Shown here one piece after another: positions 9,174 to 18,395 of a stretch of DNA of 64,000 nt. This DNA comes from Victivallales bacterium (GTDB lineage: Bacteria; Verrucomicrobiota; Lentisphaeria; Oligosphaerales; Oligosphaeraceae): contig JAFZAB010000091.1 in assembly GCA_017548425.1 (NCBI GenBank), forward strand, positions 1 through 64,000, in the 5' to 3' direction. The translations under genes and the position numbers were made by a program. Under the pieces are notes generated by a model. That model did no database searches and was not told the origin of the DNA. It worked only from the letters and a program-made list of their open reading frames with translations. Positions within the stretch are counted from its first letter, which is position 1. Each line of letters opens with the position of its first letter.

Positions 9174-11915
9174 TTATGGTTCGATTGTGAAGATGTAGGT
9201 GTTTGGTACAGAAGTGCTAAAGGTGAGTTCAGCCTGTTTTTCCGGATACTCGCGCTTTTCCGGGAAAACCATGGTCCATTTCACAACAGATTTCGCCTTC
9301 AGCGTGTATTCTCCGGGCGTTCCCGTATGGAAGGCAATCATGGAGTTGTTGGCGAAGACGACGCCTTCATCGCTGTCGCAGTAGATGTGTACGCCGATCT
9401 CCTCTGCGATCTTGCGTAGTTGAGAAGCCGAAACGTAGGGTACGTTGCACAGATAGGTTGTCGAACCGTCTGCATTCACCTTCTTTGCGTATGCGGGAAC
9501 AGTCTTGCCATTTTTCAGGCTGACAGTGCCAAGAATGGTCGCCTCCGGATCCGTGATCTTCAGCACCGGTGCGATTTTCAGGCTGGCCCCTCTGTATTCC
9601 ATGATGGGGCCATGCGAAAGTTTCAGCGTCATATAAGTTTGCTGCTGAAGGACATCCGCGCGGATGCCAGTGGTCTTGAAAACAGATTCAGCATCCAGAC
9701 CATGGGGAGTAAGCCAGCCAGGGGTGTTCAGGAAAAGGAGAGTCTTGCCGGCCTTCTTGATGGCGGACAATTTGGCAAGCTTTTCAGGAGTCATGTAGAA
9801 TAACTGCGGGAAGATGAACAGCTTGTATTTCTGCAAGGCGGGATTGTCGATGTCCGCAAAGGAGAATGCGTCGAACTGGATTCCGGCATTGTTCAATTCG
9901 CGTGGCTGAGTGTTAATGCTCGCATAGACTTGCGAACCGCCTTCGCGAGCCTGGATGGCATGGTAGTAGCCGCTATCCCAGTCCGCAATGATTGCGACTT
10001 CCGCACTGGAGCTGAAATCCTTGATGGCATCGTAAACAGGAGCGATCTTATGGAAGAACTGCAAGATTTCGGGGCAATTGTACCAGTCGCGTCCGAAATC
10101 GAAATACCAGTAGGCGCTACCCTTGCTGATGGCCTGCGCCAAATCGCGCGAAAGCATGGCGATGCTTTCCTCAACCGTATTGGCTTGCCTAAGTCTGTTT
10201 TCCACGGCGAGATGGGTACGGGTATCCGCCTCGAAGATGCACATCTTGTTGTGGAGGGGATAGGAGGACCACAGGCAGCGCGAAAGCTGTGCGGCGCCCA
10301 GTTCTCGGTTGCCGTAGCAGCAGGGGGCGGTCTGGAAATCAACATACGGCGAATTCATGAATTCATCGTTCACAAGATGCCATCCTTCCGCGGTGTAACC
10401 CATGCCGAAGAAGTATCCGCAATAGTTTCCAATCAAGGCGCGGCCTTTGCAGGCCTCTTTCGCCGCTTTGTTCATCGTCAGAAGCGCATTGCTGAGCGAA
10501 CGCTGCATGCAATGGAGGAAATCGACCGTCCAGGCATGTCTCACTGGATCGCGCAGGACGTCGAGAAGAACCTGCATGCGGACTTCCTCCGGTGGCGGGG
10601 CGGCATTTTCAAAGGTGACCTCGGGCTGATTCCACGCTTTGCGGAGCTGTTCGACATCGCCGTTGTACTTTTCGCGGAGATAGTTGCGGAAGAACTTCAC
10701 CATGGGCTCACTGACGTCTGGCATGGAATCAGCCATGCCGTAGTAGTGCCATTCTGAATAGACGCCCGCTCCGAGCCTGTATCCCCAAATGCGCTTCGCA
10801 TAGGGAGTGCTTTCGATGTATTCGACGAGTTTACGGACGGCCTCGGCTGATTCCTTGAGCCAGAGTTCGGAGGCGAAGGAAGGCGCGTTAAAGGAGCCAA
10901 TATTGTCCCCTTTGGAGTATTTTGTGCTGAGTCTGCCGTATTTGATGGTTTCTTCCGGATGGAGTTTATTCCACCAAGAGGGACCATGGGAGAAGGTGAT
11001 GGAAAAGCAAAAACGCGCATTTGGCGCCTGCCCGAAAGTTGTGGCAAGAAATTTGTCGATTGCCGCATAGTTATATTTGTCGGGGCCAATCCAGAACCAG
11101 TCCGCTTCGATGCCGCCGGAGATCAAGTTTATGTCCGCATCCGCAAAATTCTGGATCTTTTCGCGGAATGTCGGTGTGTCTCTTCCGCCGGAATTAGAGG
11201 TATAGAGCACAGGACGATAGAGCTTGCCGCCGAGATCGATGAAAACGCCGCCGTTCTTGTAGGCGATTTTGGCCTGAAGAGGAGGCTCATTGGCGAGTTG
11301 TTCGCACAACTCTTTTGTTCGTTGGGCAACTTGCTGCCTGCGGTTCCGCTCCGCCGTCGCGTCGTCATTGGCCTGAATGGCAAGCAAGTCTTGCATGACC
11401 GCCCATGGATCCGACAGATAGTCTCCCACGGATTTCGGCGTTAGCCACTCCGTGTTTGTAAATCCGGCCTTTTCCCAACCATCGGATTTTTCTCTGGAAA
11501 CCTTCCACGTCGTATCAGAGAACACTTCCTGCTCGCTTCCGTCCTCATAGGTGATCGAAAGGTGCAGGATGAATCCGGCTGAACCGCCGGCGTTGATGAC
11601 GACACCGCAAAGCGCATTCGGACCACGGACCAACTCTTTGGTGATGTCGTACTGCTTGGCGGTGCCGTTTCCGGTGATACGGGTGGATTGATGCTCAACA
11701 GGATTGCCGTTCACCATGACGTAACCGGAGTCGTCGGCGACGTAGGCGACAAAGGCCTGTTTGATTGCTTTGTCGGCAACATTGAACTCAGTCCGGAGAT
11801 AACGCTCCTTATTGACACCTTCTCTCGCGTCTTCTGGATAGACAATCCACTGCGCCTTGGGACCGGCGAAAAGACTGAATGCAATACAACAAAGAAGAAT
11901 CAAGAATTTGCGCAT
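9174..11915 (-). CDS. secreted GH42-like clan-A glycosidase (paralogue C)
   Basis: 913 residues from the ATG at 11913-11915, chosen because CGGAGG precedes it by 5 bases and the signal peptide MRKFLILLCCIAFSLFAG starts there. The frame stays open 92 codons further upstream, but that part reads through the CATAAGC repeat array and is not protein-like. Architecture equals paralogue A: signal peptide, jelly-roll (KAQWIVYPED... to about 175), a helical charged linker (RNRRQQVAQRTKELCEQL), GH42-like barrel with GAGVYSEWHYYG (candidate acid/base Glu) and IFEADTRTHL (candidate nucleophile), then trimerisation-type and beta-sandwich domains. A probable promoter about 120 bases upstream suggests it heads the five-gene cluster. 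The glycan target is unknown. Confidence 0.75.
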   Translation of the reverse strand: MRKFLILLCCIAFSLFAGPKAQWIVYPEDAREGVNKERYLRTEFNVADKAIKQAFVAYVADDSGYVMVNGNPVEHQSTRITGNGTAKQYDITKELVRGPNALCGVVINAGGSAGFILHLSITYEDGSEQEVFSDTTWKVSREKSDGWEKAGFTNTEWLTPKSVGDYLSDPWAVMQDLLAIQANDDATAERNRRQQVAQRTKELCEQLANEPPLQAKIAYKNGGVFIDLGGKLYRPVLYTSNSGGRDTPTFREKIQNFADADINLISGGIEADWFWIGPDKYNYAAIDKFLATTFGQAPNARFCFSITFSHGPSWWNKLHPEETIKYGRLSTKYSKGDNIGSFNAPSFASELWLKESAEAVRKLVEYIESTPYAKRIWGYRLGAGVYSEWHYYGMADSMPDVSEPMVKFFRNYLREKYNGDVEQLRKAWNQPEVTFENAAPPPEEVRMQVLLDVLRDPVRHAWTVDFLHCMQRSLSNALLTMNKAAKEACKGRALIGNYCGYFFGMGYTAEGWHLVNDEFMNSPYVDFQTAPCCYGNRELGAAQLSRCLWSSYPLHNKMCIFEADTRTHLAVENRLRQANTVEESIAMLSRDLAQAISKGSAYWYFDFGRDWYNCPEILQFFHKIAPVYDAIKDFSSSAEVAIIADWDSGYYHAIQAREGGSQVYASINTQPRELNNAGIQFDAFSFADIDNPALQKYKLFIFPQLFYMTPEKLAKLSAIKKAGKTLLFLNTPGWLTPHGLDAESVFKTTGIRADVLQQQTYMTLKLSHGPIMEYRGASLKIAPVLKITDPEATILGTVSLKNGKTVPAYAKKVNADGSTTYLCNVPYVSASQLRKIAEEIGVHIYCDSDEGVVFANNSMIAFHTGTPGEYTLKAKSVVKWTMVFPEKREYPEKQAELTFSTSVPNTYIFTIEP

Positions 11916-12146
11916 GGATACCTCCGATGATGGAAAATAAAAGGGACTATCTAGTTGCCATTCCTTGTGAAAAGTGATGAAACCACATCCTGTAATTGTC
12001 ATTTGAAACACACGACATAAATTAACTGCACAAACAAGATAAGACAAATACAATGGATTGTAAATTTCACTTGAAAAATTGTGATTTTTTACAATGAAAC
12101 CATGACGATGCATACCATTGGGCATCTTCGCTCTACCGTCCCTGCC
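11916..12146. other. A+T-rich 5' region of the glycosidase cluster
   Basis: Non-coding and richer in A+T than its surroundings. It holds the candidate minus-strand promoter at 12036-12064 and a small inverted repeat, ATTGT-8 bases-ACAAT, at about 12079-12096. That repeat lies just upstream of the -35 box and could be a regulator site. Nothing else is recognised. Confidence 0.4.
12036..12064 (-). promoter_or_regulatory. candidate sigma-70-type promoter for the glycosidase cluster
   Basis: On the minus strand TTTACA (12064-12059) is separated by exactly 17 bases from TATCTT (12041-12036). The first matches TTGACA at five of six positions and the second matches TATAAT at four. It would give a 5' leader of about 110 bases before the start codon at 11915. 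This is a pattern match only. Confidence 0.4.
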
Positions 12147-12202
12147 CATAAGCCATCGGCCATAAGCCATTGGCCATAAGCCATCGGCCATAAGCCATAA
12201 GC
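12147..12202. repeat. heptamer tandem array, CATAAGC type, 8 units
   Basis: Eight consecutive 7-bp units: CATAAGC, CATCGGC, CATAAGC, CATTGGC, CATAAGC, CATCGGC, CATAAGC, CATAAGC. The alternation of CATAAGC and CAT(C/T)GGC suggests a 14-bp higher-order unit. The inverse heptamer GCTTATG recurs at 41114-41141. A GCCGC-TTAT-GCGGC hairpin follows at once. Confidence 0.85.
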
Positions 12203-12548
12203 GCCGCTTATGGCGGCTATGTTTTCACTTGTGCGAAGCGTGACGAACCGCCGAGCCAACAGACCATGGACTTCAAGCTTCCGCATGACGTTGTTTGCAC
12301 TTGCGCGAAGCGTGACGAACCGCCGAGCAGACGGAGGCCTTTTCCGATTCCTCCTTGATCAAAACAGCCTACTGTCAACAAACTCTTCAGAACGATGGCC
12401 GACGTCTGTGAGGCATTCCGTTTCTTCCGTGTATTCAGTGGACTCAACATGAACATTCGTGTCCATTCGTGTCCATTCGTGGTTGATAATCAATGATTTG
12501 ATTGCGGCAAAAGCCGATCCAAGTCCATTCGTGGTTAGAAAGCAATCA
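12203..12548. repeat. intergenic stretch with a 31-bp direct repeat and a decamer array
   Basis: No gene seen. It contains a GCCGC/GCGGC hairpin (about 12204-12218) and a 31-bp sequence around GCGAAGCGTGACGAACCGCC present twice, with one difference, at 12226-12256 and 12298-12328 (72 bp apart). A decamer array CATTCGTGTC runs three times from 12454, and a further ATTCGTGGTT sits near 12526. All look like dispersed repeat debris. Confidence 0.6.
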
Positions 12549-13730
12549 TTATGGCTTTAAATACACAAGCTTGCCGCGTGCAACGACTTCCGCGTCTTCC
12601 ATCCGAACCCACCACAAAGCCGCCGCGCTCTGCCCCCAGCTGTTCGACACGGCGATTTCATTCGTCGTCGCATTATAGCCAATGACGAGACAGATATGCG
12701 GCCCTTCATGGACGTCTTTGATCTTCTTCTGCTTCTTCAGCGTCTTGAGCCATTGCTCGGTCGTCATCGTCTGCCGCGCATGCGTATTCTGGTTGGCTCG
12801 TTCGCCATAGACATTCGTGGACCACATCGTCCAAATCATCGGCAGCCCTTCGTCAATGGCCTTCTGGATGGAACGGAACTTGAACGGCGCGGTATGCGTT
12901 GAAACACCATAGCGACGGCCCCACTTCTGGGCGATTTTCTCCAGTTCCTCCGAACTTGTGCCGCCACCGACGCCTGTTTTGGCTTCATCCGCAATGCGGT
13001 GCATGTCAACGCCTTGTATTCCAAGATACAGGAAAACACGCTCCAACGACGCAGGAGCGCAATAGCCTTTCGGCCCCTGATCGACCATCGGGACGTTCAT
13101 CAGATAGACGTCGCCATTGTCCTTGCGGTCGATATTTTTCACTAAATTCGCCGCTTGCACTTTCTGACGGGCCTCCTTGCGGCTGACGCCCGCCTCAAAT
13201 GTCGCCACGGACATGAAGCGCAGGATGATGAACTCGCCCGACTCCGCATCGAGAACAACCGCCGACTCGCCGCATTGCCACCAATCGACGCGTATGTTCT
13301 TCCCGCTCAACGATAAATCGCCTTTCTGCGATTTTCCCAATACGTCGTTGATAGACTTCCGCAACGCCTTCGCCTCCTTGGTCAAGGCGTTTTTCACGGC
13401 GGATTCTTTCGTGCCTTTTACACTATCGCCTTTGTTTCCAAGGATCAAGGCGACCTGTACAAGCTTTCCATCCCGTTCATTGGCACGAATCTGCGTGACT
13501 TTCGAACCAAAGCACGGCAGCTTGTTGACGTAGGCCGAATAATGAACGATGCCTTCGCCACCGTCGCCAGCCAGACGGCATTTCAACCGTGCGGCCAACG
13601 ATGGCGCGCCTTCGCTCCACAAATCGCCGTCGCCGAAGAGATTCAGCCCCATGGCCGTGTTGAATTGCTCAGGCGTCACCTGTGCGCACAGCATCATGGC
13701 AAAAAACAAAGGCAGGATTGCATATTTCAT
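12549..13730 (-). CDS. secreted C39-like cysteine peptidase
   Basis: 393 residues with a signal peptide (MKYAILPLFFAMMLCAQ). The N-terminal half (20-200) is a poorly recognisable alpha/beta region. The C-terminal half (about 208-393) is a papain-like fold of the C39_2 type. Gln218 and Cys224 lie in DQGPKGYCAPAS, the catalytic His345 in GPHICLVIGY, and the Asn363 in VSNSWG, so the active site is complete. No ABC transporter or bacteriocin precursor is nearby, which argues against a Gly-Gly leader peptidase. A periplasmic or surface processing or degradative role is more likely. It is downstream of clpB on the same strand, separated by a repeat hairpin, so co-transcription is doubtful. Confidence 0.7.
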   Translation of the reverse strand: MKYAILPLFFAMMLCAQVTPEQFNTAMGLNLFGDGDLWSEGAPSLAARLKCRLAGDGGEGIVHYSAYVNKLPCFGSKVTQIRANERDGKLVQVALILGNKGDSVKGTKESAVKNALTKEAKALRKSINDVLGKSQKGDLSLSGKNIRVDWWQCGESAVVLDAESGEFIILRFMSVATFEAGVSRKEARQKVQAANLVKNIDRKDNGDVYLMNVPMVDQGPKGYCAPASLERVFLYLGIQGVDMHRIADEAKTGVGGGTSSEELEKIAQKWGRRYGVSTHTAPFKFRSIQKAIDEGLPMIWTMWSTNVYGERANQNTHARQTMTTEQWLKTLKKQKKIKDVHEGPHICLVIGYNATTNEIAVSNSWGQSAAALWWVRMEDAEVVARGKLVYLKP

Positions 13731-13898
13731 TGGTTGTCCGATAGGTTAAGTTGATTGACAAAACTCTCCGAACAATACAATAATAGCAAACCTGCCTTTT
13801 TTCAATCCAGTTACCTAAAGGAACTGGATTTACTGGATTTACTGGATATTCTGGATTCCTTTCTTTTCCAGAACATCCAGAACTTCCAGAACTTCCAG
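13731..13898. repeat. inverted 9-mer arrays (CTGG x4 / CCAG x4) between clpB and the peptidase gene
   Basis: CTGG recurs every 9 bp at 13824, 13833, 13842 and 13851. Then CCAG recurs every 9 bp at 13868, 13877, 13886 and 13895, the last directly abutting the clpB stop codon. The halves are inverted copies of the same CCAGAACWT unit and can fold into a long imperfect stem with a short T-rich loop. This could end clpB transcription. The remainder of the gap is A+T-rich and may hold the promoter of the peptidase gene. Confidence 0.7.
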
Positions 13899-16487
13899 TT
13901 ACTTACATGTATAAGTAAACTGCGCCTTCGTGCGGTCGTAATCGACGACCACCGTCTTGTCTTCACACAACTCGCCGGAGATGACCAGTTTGGAGACAGG
14001 ATTCTCCAGACGACGCGTCACGGCACGCTTCAGAGGACGCGCACCATAGACAGGATCGTAGCCCTCTTCCGCCAGCTGTTTCTTCGCGTCATCCGTGACT
14101 TCCAAGCCCATCCGCTGAGCCGCAAGACGTTTCGCGAATTCGGCCAATTGCAGATCGACGATCGACAGAATGTGTTCCTTGCCAAGACGTTGGAACACGA
14201 CAATGTCGTCCAGACGATTTAGGAATTCAGGCCTGAACGAAGCCCGCAACTGCGCCATCACACGTTCACGCATCGCGCCGAAGTCCTTGCCGTCGTATTC
14301 GACAATGTCTTTGCTGCCGATGTTGGACGTCATGATGATGATCGTATTCTTGAAATCGACCACACGGCCTTGCGAATCCGTCAGACGGCCGTCGTCAAGA
14401 ACTTGCAGCAGGATGTTGAAAACATCCGGATGCGCCTTTTCGATTTCATCGAACAACAGCACGCAGTACGGACGGCGGCGGACGGCTTCCGTCAGCTGGC
14501 CGCCTTCATCATAGCCGACGTATCCAGGAGGCGCACCGATCAGACGAGCCACGGAGTACTTCTCCATGTATTCGGACATATCGATACGAACCATTGCGCG
14601 TTCGTCATCGAACAAGTTGGCCGCCAATGTCTTGGCAAGTTCCGTCTTACCAACGCCCGTCGGACCGAGGAAGATGAAGCTGCCGATAGGACGGCGCGGG
14701 TCTTTCAGGCCCGCACGAGCCCGCAGGATCGCTTCGGAAACGGCTTCGACCGCTTCATTCTGTCCGACGACGCGTTCGTGCAGTTTGTCGTCCAGATGGA
14801 GCAGCTTTTCACGTTCGCCCTGAAGCAGCTTGCTGACAGGAATGTGCGTCCAGCGGCTGATGATTTCCGCAACGTCCTCCTCATCAACTTCTTCCTTCAG
14901 AAGACGTTCGCCTTCAACCTGTTGAACTTTCGCCTCAGCCTCTTTGATCTTCATCTCAAGGCCAGGGATGGTACCGTTGGCCAGTTCGGCCATCTTGCCC
15001 ATGTCGTATGCACGACGCGCCTTCTCCAGATTGACTTTCGCCAATTCCAAAGCTTCCTTATAGTCGCTGACCTTCTTGATGGCGTCCTTTTCAGCCTGCC
15101 AACGGGCCTGCAGGGCGTCCGTCTTGGCTTTGACTTCAACCAGTTCCTTTTCAAGCTTTTCCGCACGCTCTTTGGAAGCGTCGTCCTTTTCTTTCCGCAA
15201 ACCGGTCAGTTCGATTTCAATCTGCATCTGACGGCGGATCGCTTCGTCCAATTCGACAGGACGGCTGTCGATTTCCGTCCGCAGTTTAGCGGCCGCTTCA
15301 TCAATCAAGTCGATTGCCTTGTCGGGCAGGAAACGATCGGTGATGTAACGGTCGGAAAGCGTTGCGGCGCTGACCAATGCGGCGTCACGGATGCTGACGC
15401 CATGATGGATTTCATACCGTTCACGCAGACCACGCAGGATGGAAATCGTGTCTTCCACGCTTGGCGGCGCGACCAGAACCGTTTGGAAACGACGCTCCAA
15501 TGCCGCGTCCTTTTCGATGTATTTACGATATTCGTTCAACGTCGTCGCGCCGATGCAGTGCAGTTCGCCACGGGCCAGCATAGGCTTGAGCAAGTTGCCC
15601 GCGTCCATGGAGCCTTCCGTCGCGCCCGCGCCGACGACCGTGTGCAATTCATCGATGAACAGGATGATCTCGCCGTCGGAGCTCGTGACTTCTTTCAGAA
15701 CGGCTTTCAGACGCTCTTCGAATTCACCACGATATTTCGCGCCAGCGACCAAGGCACCCATGTCCAACGAAATCAGACGGCGATTCTTAAGTCCTTCCGG
15801 TACATCGCCTTGCGTGATACGCAAGGCAAGTCCTTCGACAATTGCCGTCTTACCGACACCAGGCTCGCCGATCAGCACAGGATTGTTTTTCGTACGACGG
15901 CTCAGAATCTGCACGACACGACGAATCTCTTCGTCACGACCGATGACAGGATCCAGCTTACCATGATGGGCAAGCTCCGTCAAGTCTTTGCCGTATTTCG
16001 ACAACGCCTCGAACGTCGCTTCCGGCGTCGGCGTCGTCACACGCTGGTTGCCACGAACATCTTTCAGAACGGGCAACAGGCTCTCTTTTGTCACGTTGTG
16101 GCGTTCAAGAAGACGTTTCACGGCCTGGCCTTTGACGGTCATGCCGATGAGCAGATGATCCACGCTGATATAGTCATCCTTCAGTTGTTTGGCGAATTCC
16201 TCCGCCTCCTGAAGGATTTGCGTGCCTTCCTGTCCAAGATAGACCTGCCCCGCGCCACTGCCAGTCACTTGGTTGATGCGGTTCAGTTCATCGTTGATCT
16301 CTTGATTCAACGAATTCAAATCGACGTTCATGCGGCTCAACATGGAGCAGACCGGACCGTCCGTCTGCTTCAGCAACGCCGCCAGCAGATGCAGTCCCGT
16401 CAGTTCCTGATGGTTCATCTTCGCCGCCATCTGTTGGGCTTCACCCAAAGCTTCGCGGCTCTTTTCCGTGAATTTGTCGTAGTTCAT
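13899..16487 (-). CDS. clpB: ATP-dependent disaggregase chaperone ClpB
   Basis: 862 residues, the usual size of ClpB. It is a cytoplasmic hexameric AAA+ machine that pulls proteins from aggregates, working with DnaK. Visible parts: the Clp N domain with two repeats (1-145); first AAA+ module with Walker [10 protein letters not shown] (about 207-215) and Walker [10 protein letters not shown]; the long coiled-coil middle domain (about 400-530, rich in E/K), which distinguishes ClpB from ClpA and ClpC; second AAA+ module with GPTGVGKTE and [13 protein letters not shown]; and the C-terminal D2 small domain. RBS AAAGGAGG is optimal. It is followed by a repeat hairpin. No CIRCE element was recognised upstream. 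Confidence 0.97.
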   Translation of the reverse strand: MNYDKFTEKSREALGEAQQMAAKMNHQELTGLHLLAALLKQTDGPVCSMLSRMNVDLNSLNQEINDELNRINQVTGSGAGQVYLGQEGTQILQEAEEFAKQLKDDYISVDHLLIGMTVKGQAVKRLLERHNVTKESLLPVLKDVRGNQRVTTPTPEATFEALSKYGKDLTELAHHGKLDPVIGRDEEIRRVVQILSRRTKNNPVLIGEPGVGKTAIVEGLALRITQGDVPEGLKNRRLISLDMGALVAGAKYRGEFEERLKAVLKEVTSSDGEIILFIDELHTVVGAGATEGSMDAGNLLKPMLARGELHCIGATTLNEYRKYIEKDAALERRFQTVLVAPPSVEDTISILRGLRERYEIHHGVSIRDAALVSAATLSDRYITDRFLPDKAIDLIDEAAAKLRTEIDSRPVELDEAIRRQMQIEIELTGLRKEKDDASKERAEKLEKELVEVKAKTDALQARWQAEKDAIKKVSDYKEALELAKVNLEKARRAYDMGKMAELANGTIPGLEMKIKEAEAKVQQVEGERLLKEEVDEEDVAEIISRWTHIPVSKLLQGEREKLLHLDDKLHERVVGQNEAVEAVSEAILRARAGLKDPRRPIGSFIFLGPTGVGKTELAKTLAANLFDDERAMVRIDMSEYMEKYSVARLIGAPPGYVGYDEGGQLTEAVRRRPYCVLLFDEIEKAHPDVFNILLQVLDDGRLTDSQGRVVDFKNTIIIMTSNIGSKDIVEYDGKDFGAMRERVMAQLRASFRPEFLNRLDDIVVFQRLGKEHILSIVDLQLAEFAKRLAAQRMGLEVTDDAKKQLAEEGYDPVYGARPLKRAVTRRLENPVSKLVISGELCEDKTVVVDYDRTKAQFTYTCK

Positions 16488-16580
16488 ATTTTAATCCTCC
16501 TTTCTTCTGTCGATTGTTTTAACAGATATTTATGGTATAGCATTTTCCATGCCAAACACACAAACAAAACATCCTCAAAA

Positions 16581-16782
16581 GCCCTGAAGGGGCCAGATGT
16601 GAGTAACCCCAGGCATAGCCTGGGGGAAAGCAGCAGAAGAAACGCGGCCTCGAAGAGGTCGAATGTGAGTGCAAAAATGCACAATATGTTCACATTCAGC
16701 CCCTTCGAGGCTGCTAGACAGAGGACAGCCTCCCCCCCAGGCTCCGCCTGGAGTTACTCATATGACGCTTCTTCGAAGCTAA
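16581..16782. repeat. BIME-like palindromic complex, copy 1
   Basis: A nested inverted repeat of about 200 bp. The left arm carries a GCCCTGAAGGGGC hairpin, GTGAGTAA, the hairpin CCCCAGGC-ata-GCCTGGGG (16607-16625) and GCCTCGAAGAGGTCGAATGTGA. The right arm carries the mirror order CACATTCAGCC...TTCGAGGC, then CCCCAGGC-tcc-GCCTGG and AGTTACTCA. The same architecture recurs at 55811-56015. It lies between the divergent clpB and alpha-galactosidase genes. Confidence 0.75.
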
Positions 16783-17024
16783 CAAGGCTTTCATTTGTTT
16801 TTATGTGCTTCCATTCCATCTGTGCCATTTTGGCACAGGCCATGTTTTTTTGTCACACCTTTCTTTGCCTGACGGACGGAAATGTCGTCACGCTGATTAT
16901 CAAAATTCTGTTTATGCATTATATTATGCATCTTGTCATTCCTTTCACAAGGATGAGCCTCACGAGAACATCCAGAAGCCATTATACCTTGTCAATTAAG
17001 GTGTAAACAAAGGAGAGTCACATC
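16783..17024. promoter_or_regulatory. upstream region of the alpha-galactosidase gene
   Basis: Non-coding. It includes two ATGCAT boxes six bases apart (16914-16919 and 16926-16931) around TATATT, which could be an operator overlapping a -10 box. GCCATTTTGGCAC, nearly an inverted repeat, lies at about 16824-16836. The gene's RBS AAAGGAG is about 9 bases before the ATG. No firm promoter could be assigned. Confidence 0.3.
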
Positions 17025-18368
17025 ATGACGAAAATCACCTTCATGGGCGCAGGCAGCACCATCTTCGCCAAAAACATCATCGGCGACGCCATGCTCACGG
17101 ACTGCCTGAGGGACAGCAACATCGCCCTCTATGACATTGATGCCGAGCGTCTCCATGAGTCCAAGCTCATGCTCGAAAATCTCAACAAGAACATCAATGA
17201 CGAACGTGCCGTCATCACCACCCATCTGGGCATCAAGCAGCGGAAGGCCGCCCTGAAAGACGCGGACTTTGTCATCAACGCCATCCAGGTCGGCGGCTAT
17301 GAGCCCTCCACCGTCGCGGACTTCGAAATTCCGAAAAAATACGGCCTCCGCCAGACAATCGGCGACACGATCGGCATCGGCGGCATCTTCCGCGCCCTGC
17401 GCACGATTCCCGTGCTTGAAGGTTTTGCGAACGATATGAAGGCTGTCTGCCCGCGCGCATGGTTCCTCAACTACACGAATCCGATGTCCATCCTCACAGG
17501 CTTCCTGATCCGCAAATGCGGCATCAAGACCGTCGGCCTCTGCCATTCCGTGCAGGTCTGCGCGGAGCATCTTCTCCGTGAGCTCGGCCTTTGGGAAAAA
17601 TACAATCCCGTCACATGGAAGATCGCCGGTATCAACCACATGGCGTGGTTGCTGGAGATCGCGAAAGACGGCCGCAGCATCTATCCGGAAATCCGCAAGG
17701 CCGCTGAAAAGCTCAATCGCGCCGCCCGCAAGAAGGAAGCTGAAAAGCATAACGACATGGTCCGTTTCGAAATCATGAAGCATTTCGGCTACTACAACAC
17801 GGAATCCTCCGAACACACGGCCGAATACCATCCCTACTTCATCAAGAAACTCTACCCCGAACTCATCGAAGAGTTCAACATCCCGCTGGACGAATATCTC
17901 CGCCGTTGCCAGAACCAGATCGCCGGATGGCATCGTCAACGTGACGAAATCGTTCACAACAAACAGCTTACCCATACGCGCACGCTCGAATACGGCTCCT
18001 ACATCATGGAAGCCATGATTACGGACAAGCCGATTGAAATCGGCGGCAACGTCCTCAACAACGGCCTCATCTCCAACCTCCCGGCGGAAGCCTGCGTTGA
18101 AGTTCCCTGCCTCGTCAACCGCAACGGCGTGCAAGGCTGCGCCGTCGGCGAATTGCCGCCGCAGTGCGCCGCCCTCAACATGACGCACATCAACGTCCAC
18201 AATCTCGTGATCGAAGCAGCTATGGCGAAGTCCCGTTCGCTCGTCTATCAGGCGGCCATGCTCGACCCGCATACACGCTCCGAACTGACGCTTGACGAAA
18301 TCAAGGCCATGTGCGACGATCTCTTCGAAGCGCATATCCGCGACGGCGTCATGCTTGAATACAAGTAA
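17025..18368 (+). CDS. melA: GH4 alpha-galactosidase, NAD+ and Mn2+ dependent
   Basis: 447 residues, cytoplasmic. GH4 enzymes cleave alpha-galactosides such as melibiose or raffinose-type sugars by a redox mechanism with bound NAD+ and a divalent metal. The N-terminus has the Rossmann motif GAGSTIFAKN (8-17) and the acidic YDID (36-39). NYTNPMS (149-155) contacts sugar and metal. Cys173 and His174 in GLCHSVQ bind the metal and, with CHS, point to the alpha-galactosidase/galacturonidase subgroup rather than 6-phospho-glucosidases. INHMAWLLEI (203-212) completes the site. RBS AAAGGAG precedes the ATG. A strong hairpin with T-run follows, so the gene is probably transcribed alone. No sugar transporter is adjacent. 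Confidence 0.88.
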   Translation: MTKITFMGAGSTIFAKNIIGDAMLTDCLRDSNIALYDIDAERLHESKLMLENLNKNINDERAVITTHLGIKQRKAALKDADFVINAIQVGGYEPSTVADFEIPKKYGLRQTIGDTIGIGGIFRALRTIPVLEGFANDMKAVCPRAWFLNYTNPMSILTGFLIRKCGIKTVGLCHSVQVCAEHLLRELGLWEKYNPVTWKIAGINHMAWLLEIAKDGRSIYPEIRKAAEKLNRAARKKEAEKHNDMVRFEIMKHFGYYNTESSEHTAEYHPYFIKKLYPELIEEFNIPLDEYLRRCQNQIAGWHRQRDEIVHNKQLTHTRTLEYGSYIMEAMITDKPIEIGGNVLNNGLISNLPAEACVEVPCLVNRNGVQGCAVGELPPQCAALNMTHINVHNLVIEAAMAKSRSLVYQAAMLDPHTRSELTLDEIKAMCDDLFEAHIRDGVMLEYK

Positions 18369-18395
18369 ATTTCAGACATTGCCGACCATACAACC

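Noticed and set aside
11916-12191. A 92-codon N-terminal extension of paralogue C
   Set aside because: It reads through the CATAAGC array and an A+T-rich leader. A strong RBS and a signal peptide mark the start at 11915.
12147-12202. CRISPR array
   Set aside because: Units are 7-10 bp with no unique 25-40-bp spacers and no cas gene in the window. The same applies to all other arrays here.
12089-12286. Small frames over the CATAAGC array (MAYGQWLMADGLW-type peptides)
   Set aside because: Artefacts of the heptamer repeat. No ribosome binding site or conserved sequence.
12549-13730. Bacteriocin-processing C39 peptidase
   Set aside because: No ABC transporter domains, no Gly-Gly leader peptide gene, and the protein has its own signal peptide.
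14370-17006. An 878-codon open frame on the plus strand opposite clpB
   Set aside because: It is antisense to an unmistakable ClpB, has no family-like motifs, and arises from third-position G/C bias that leaves the opposite frame free of stops.
16992-18335. A 447-codon minus-strand frame opposite the alpha-galactosidase gene
   Set aside because: It mirrors the melA-like gene, whose motifs and ribosome binding site are clear. The antisense product is low-complexity with no recognisable domain.
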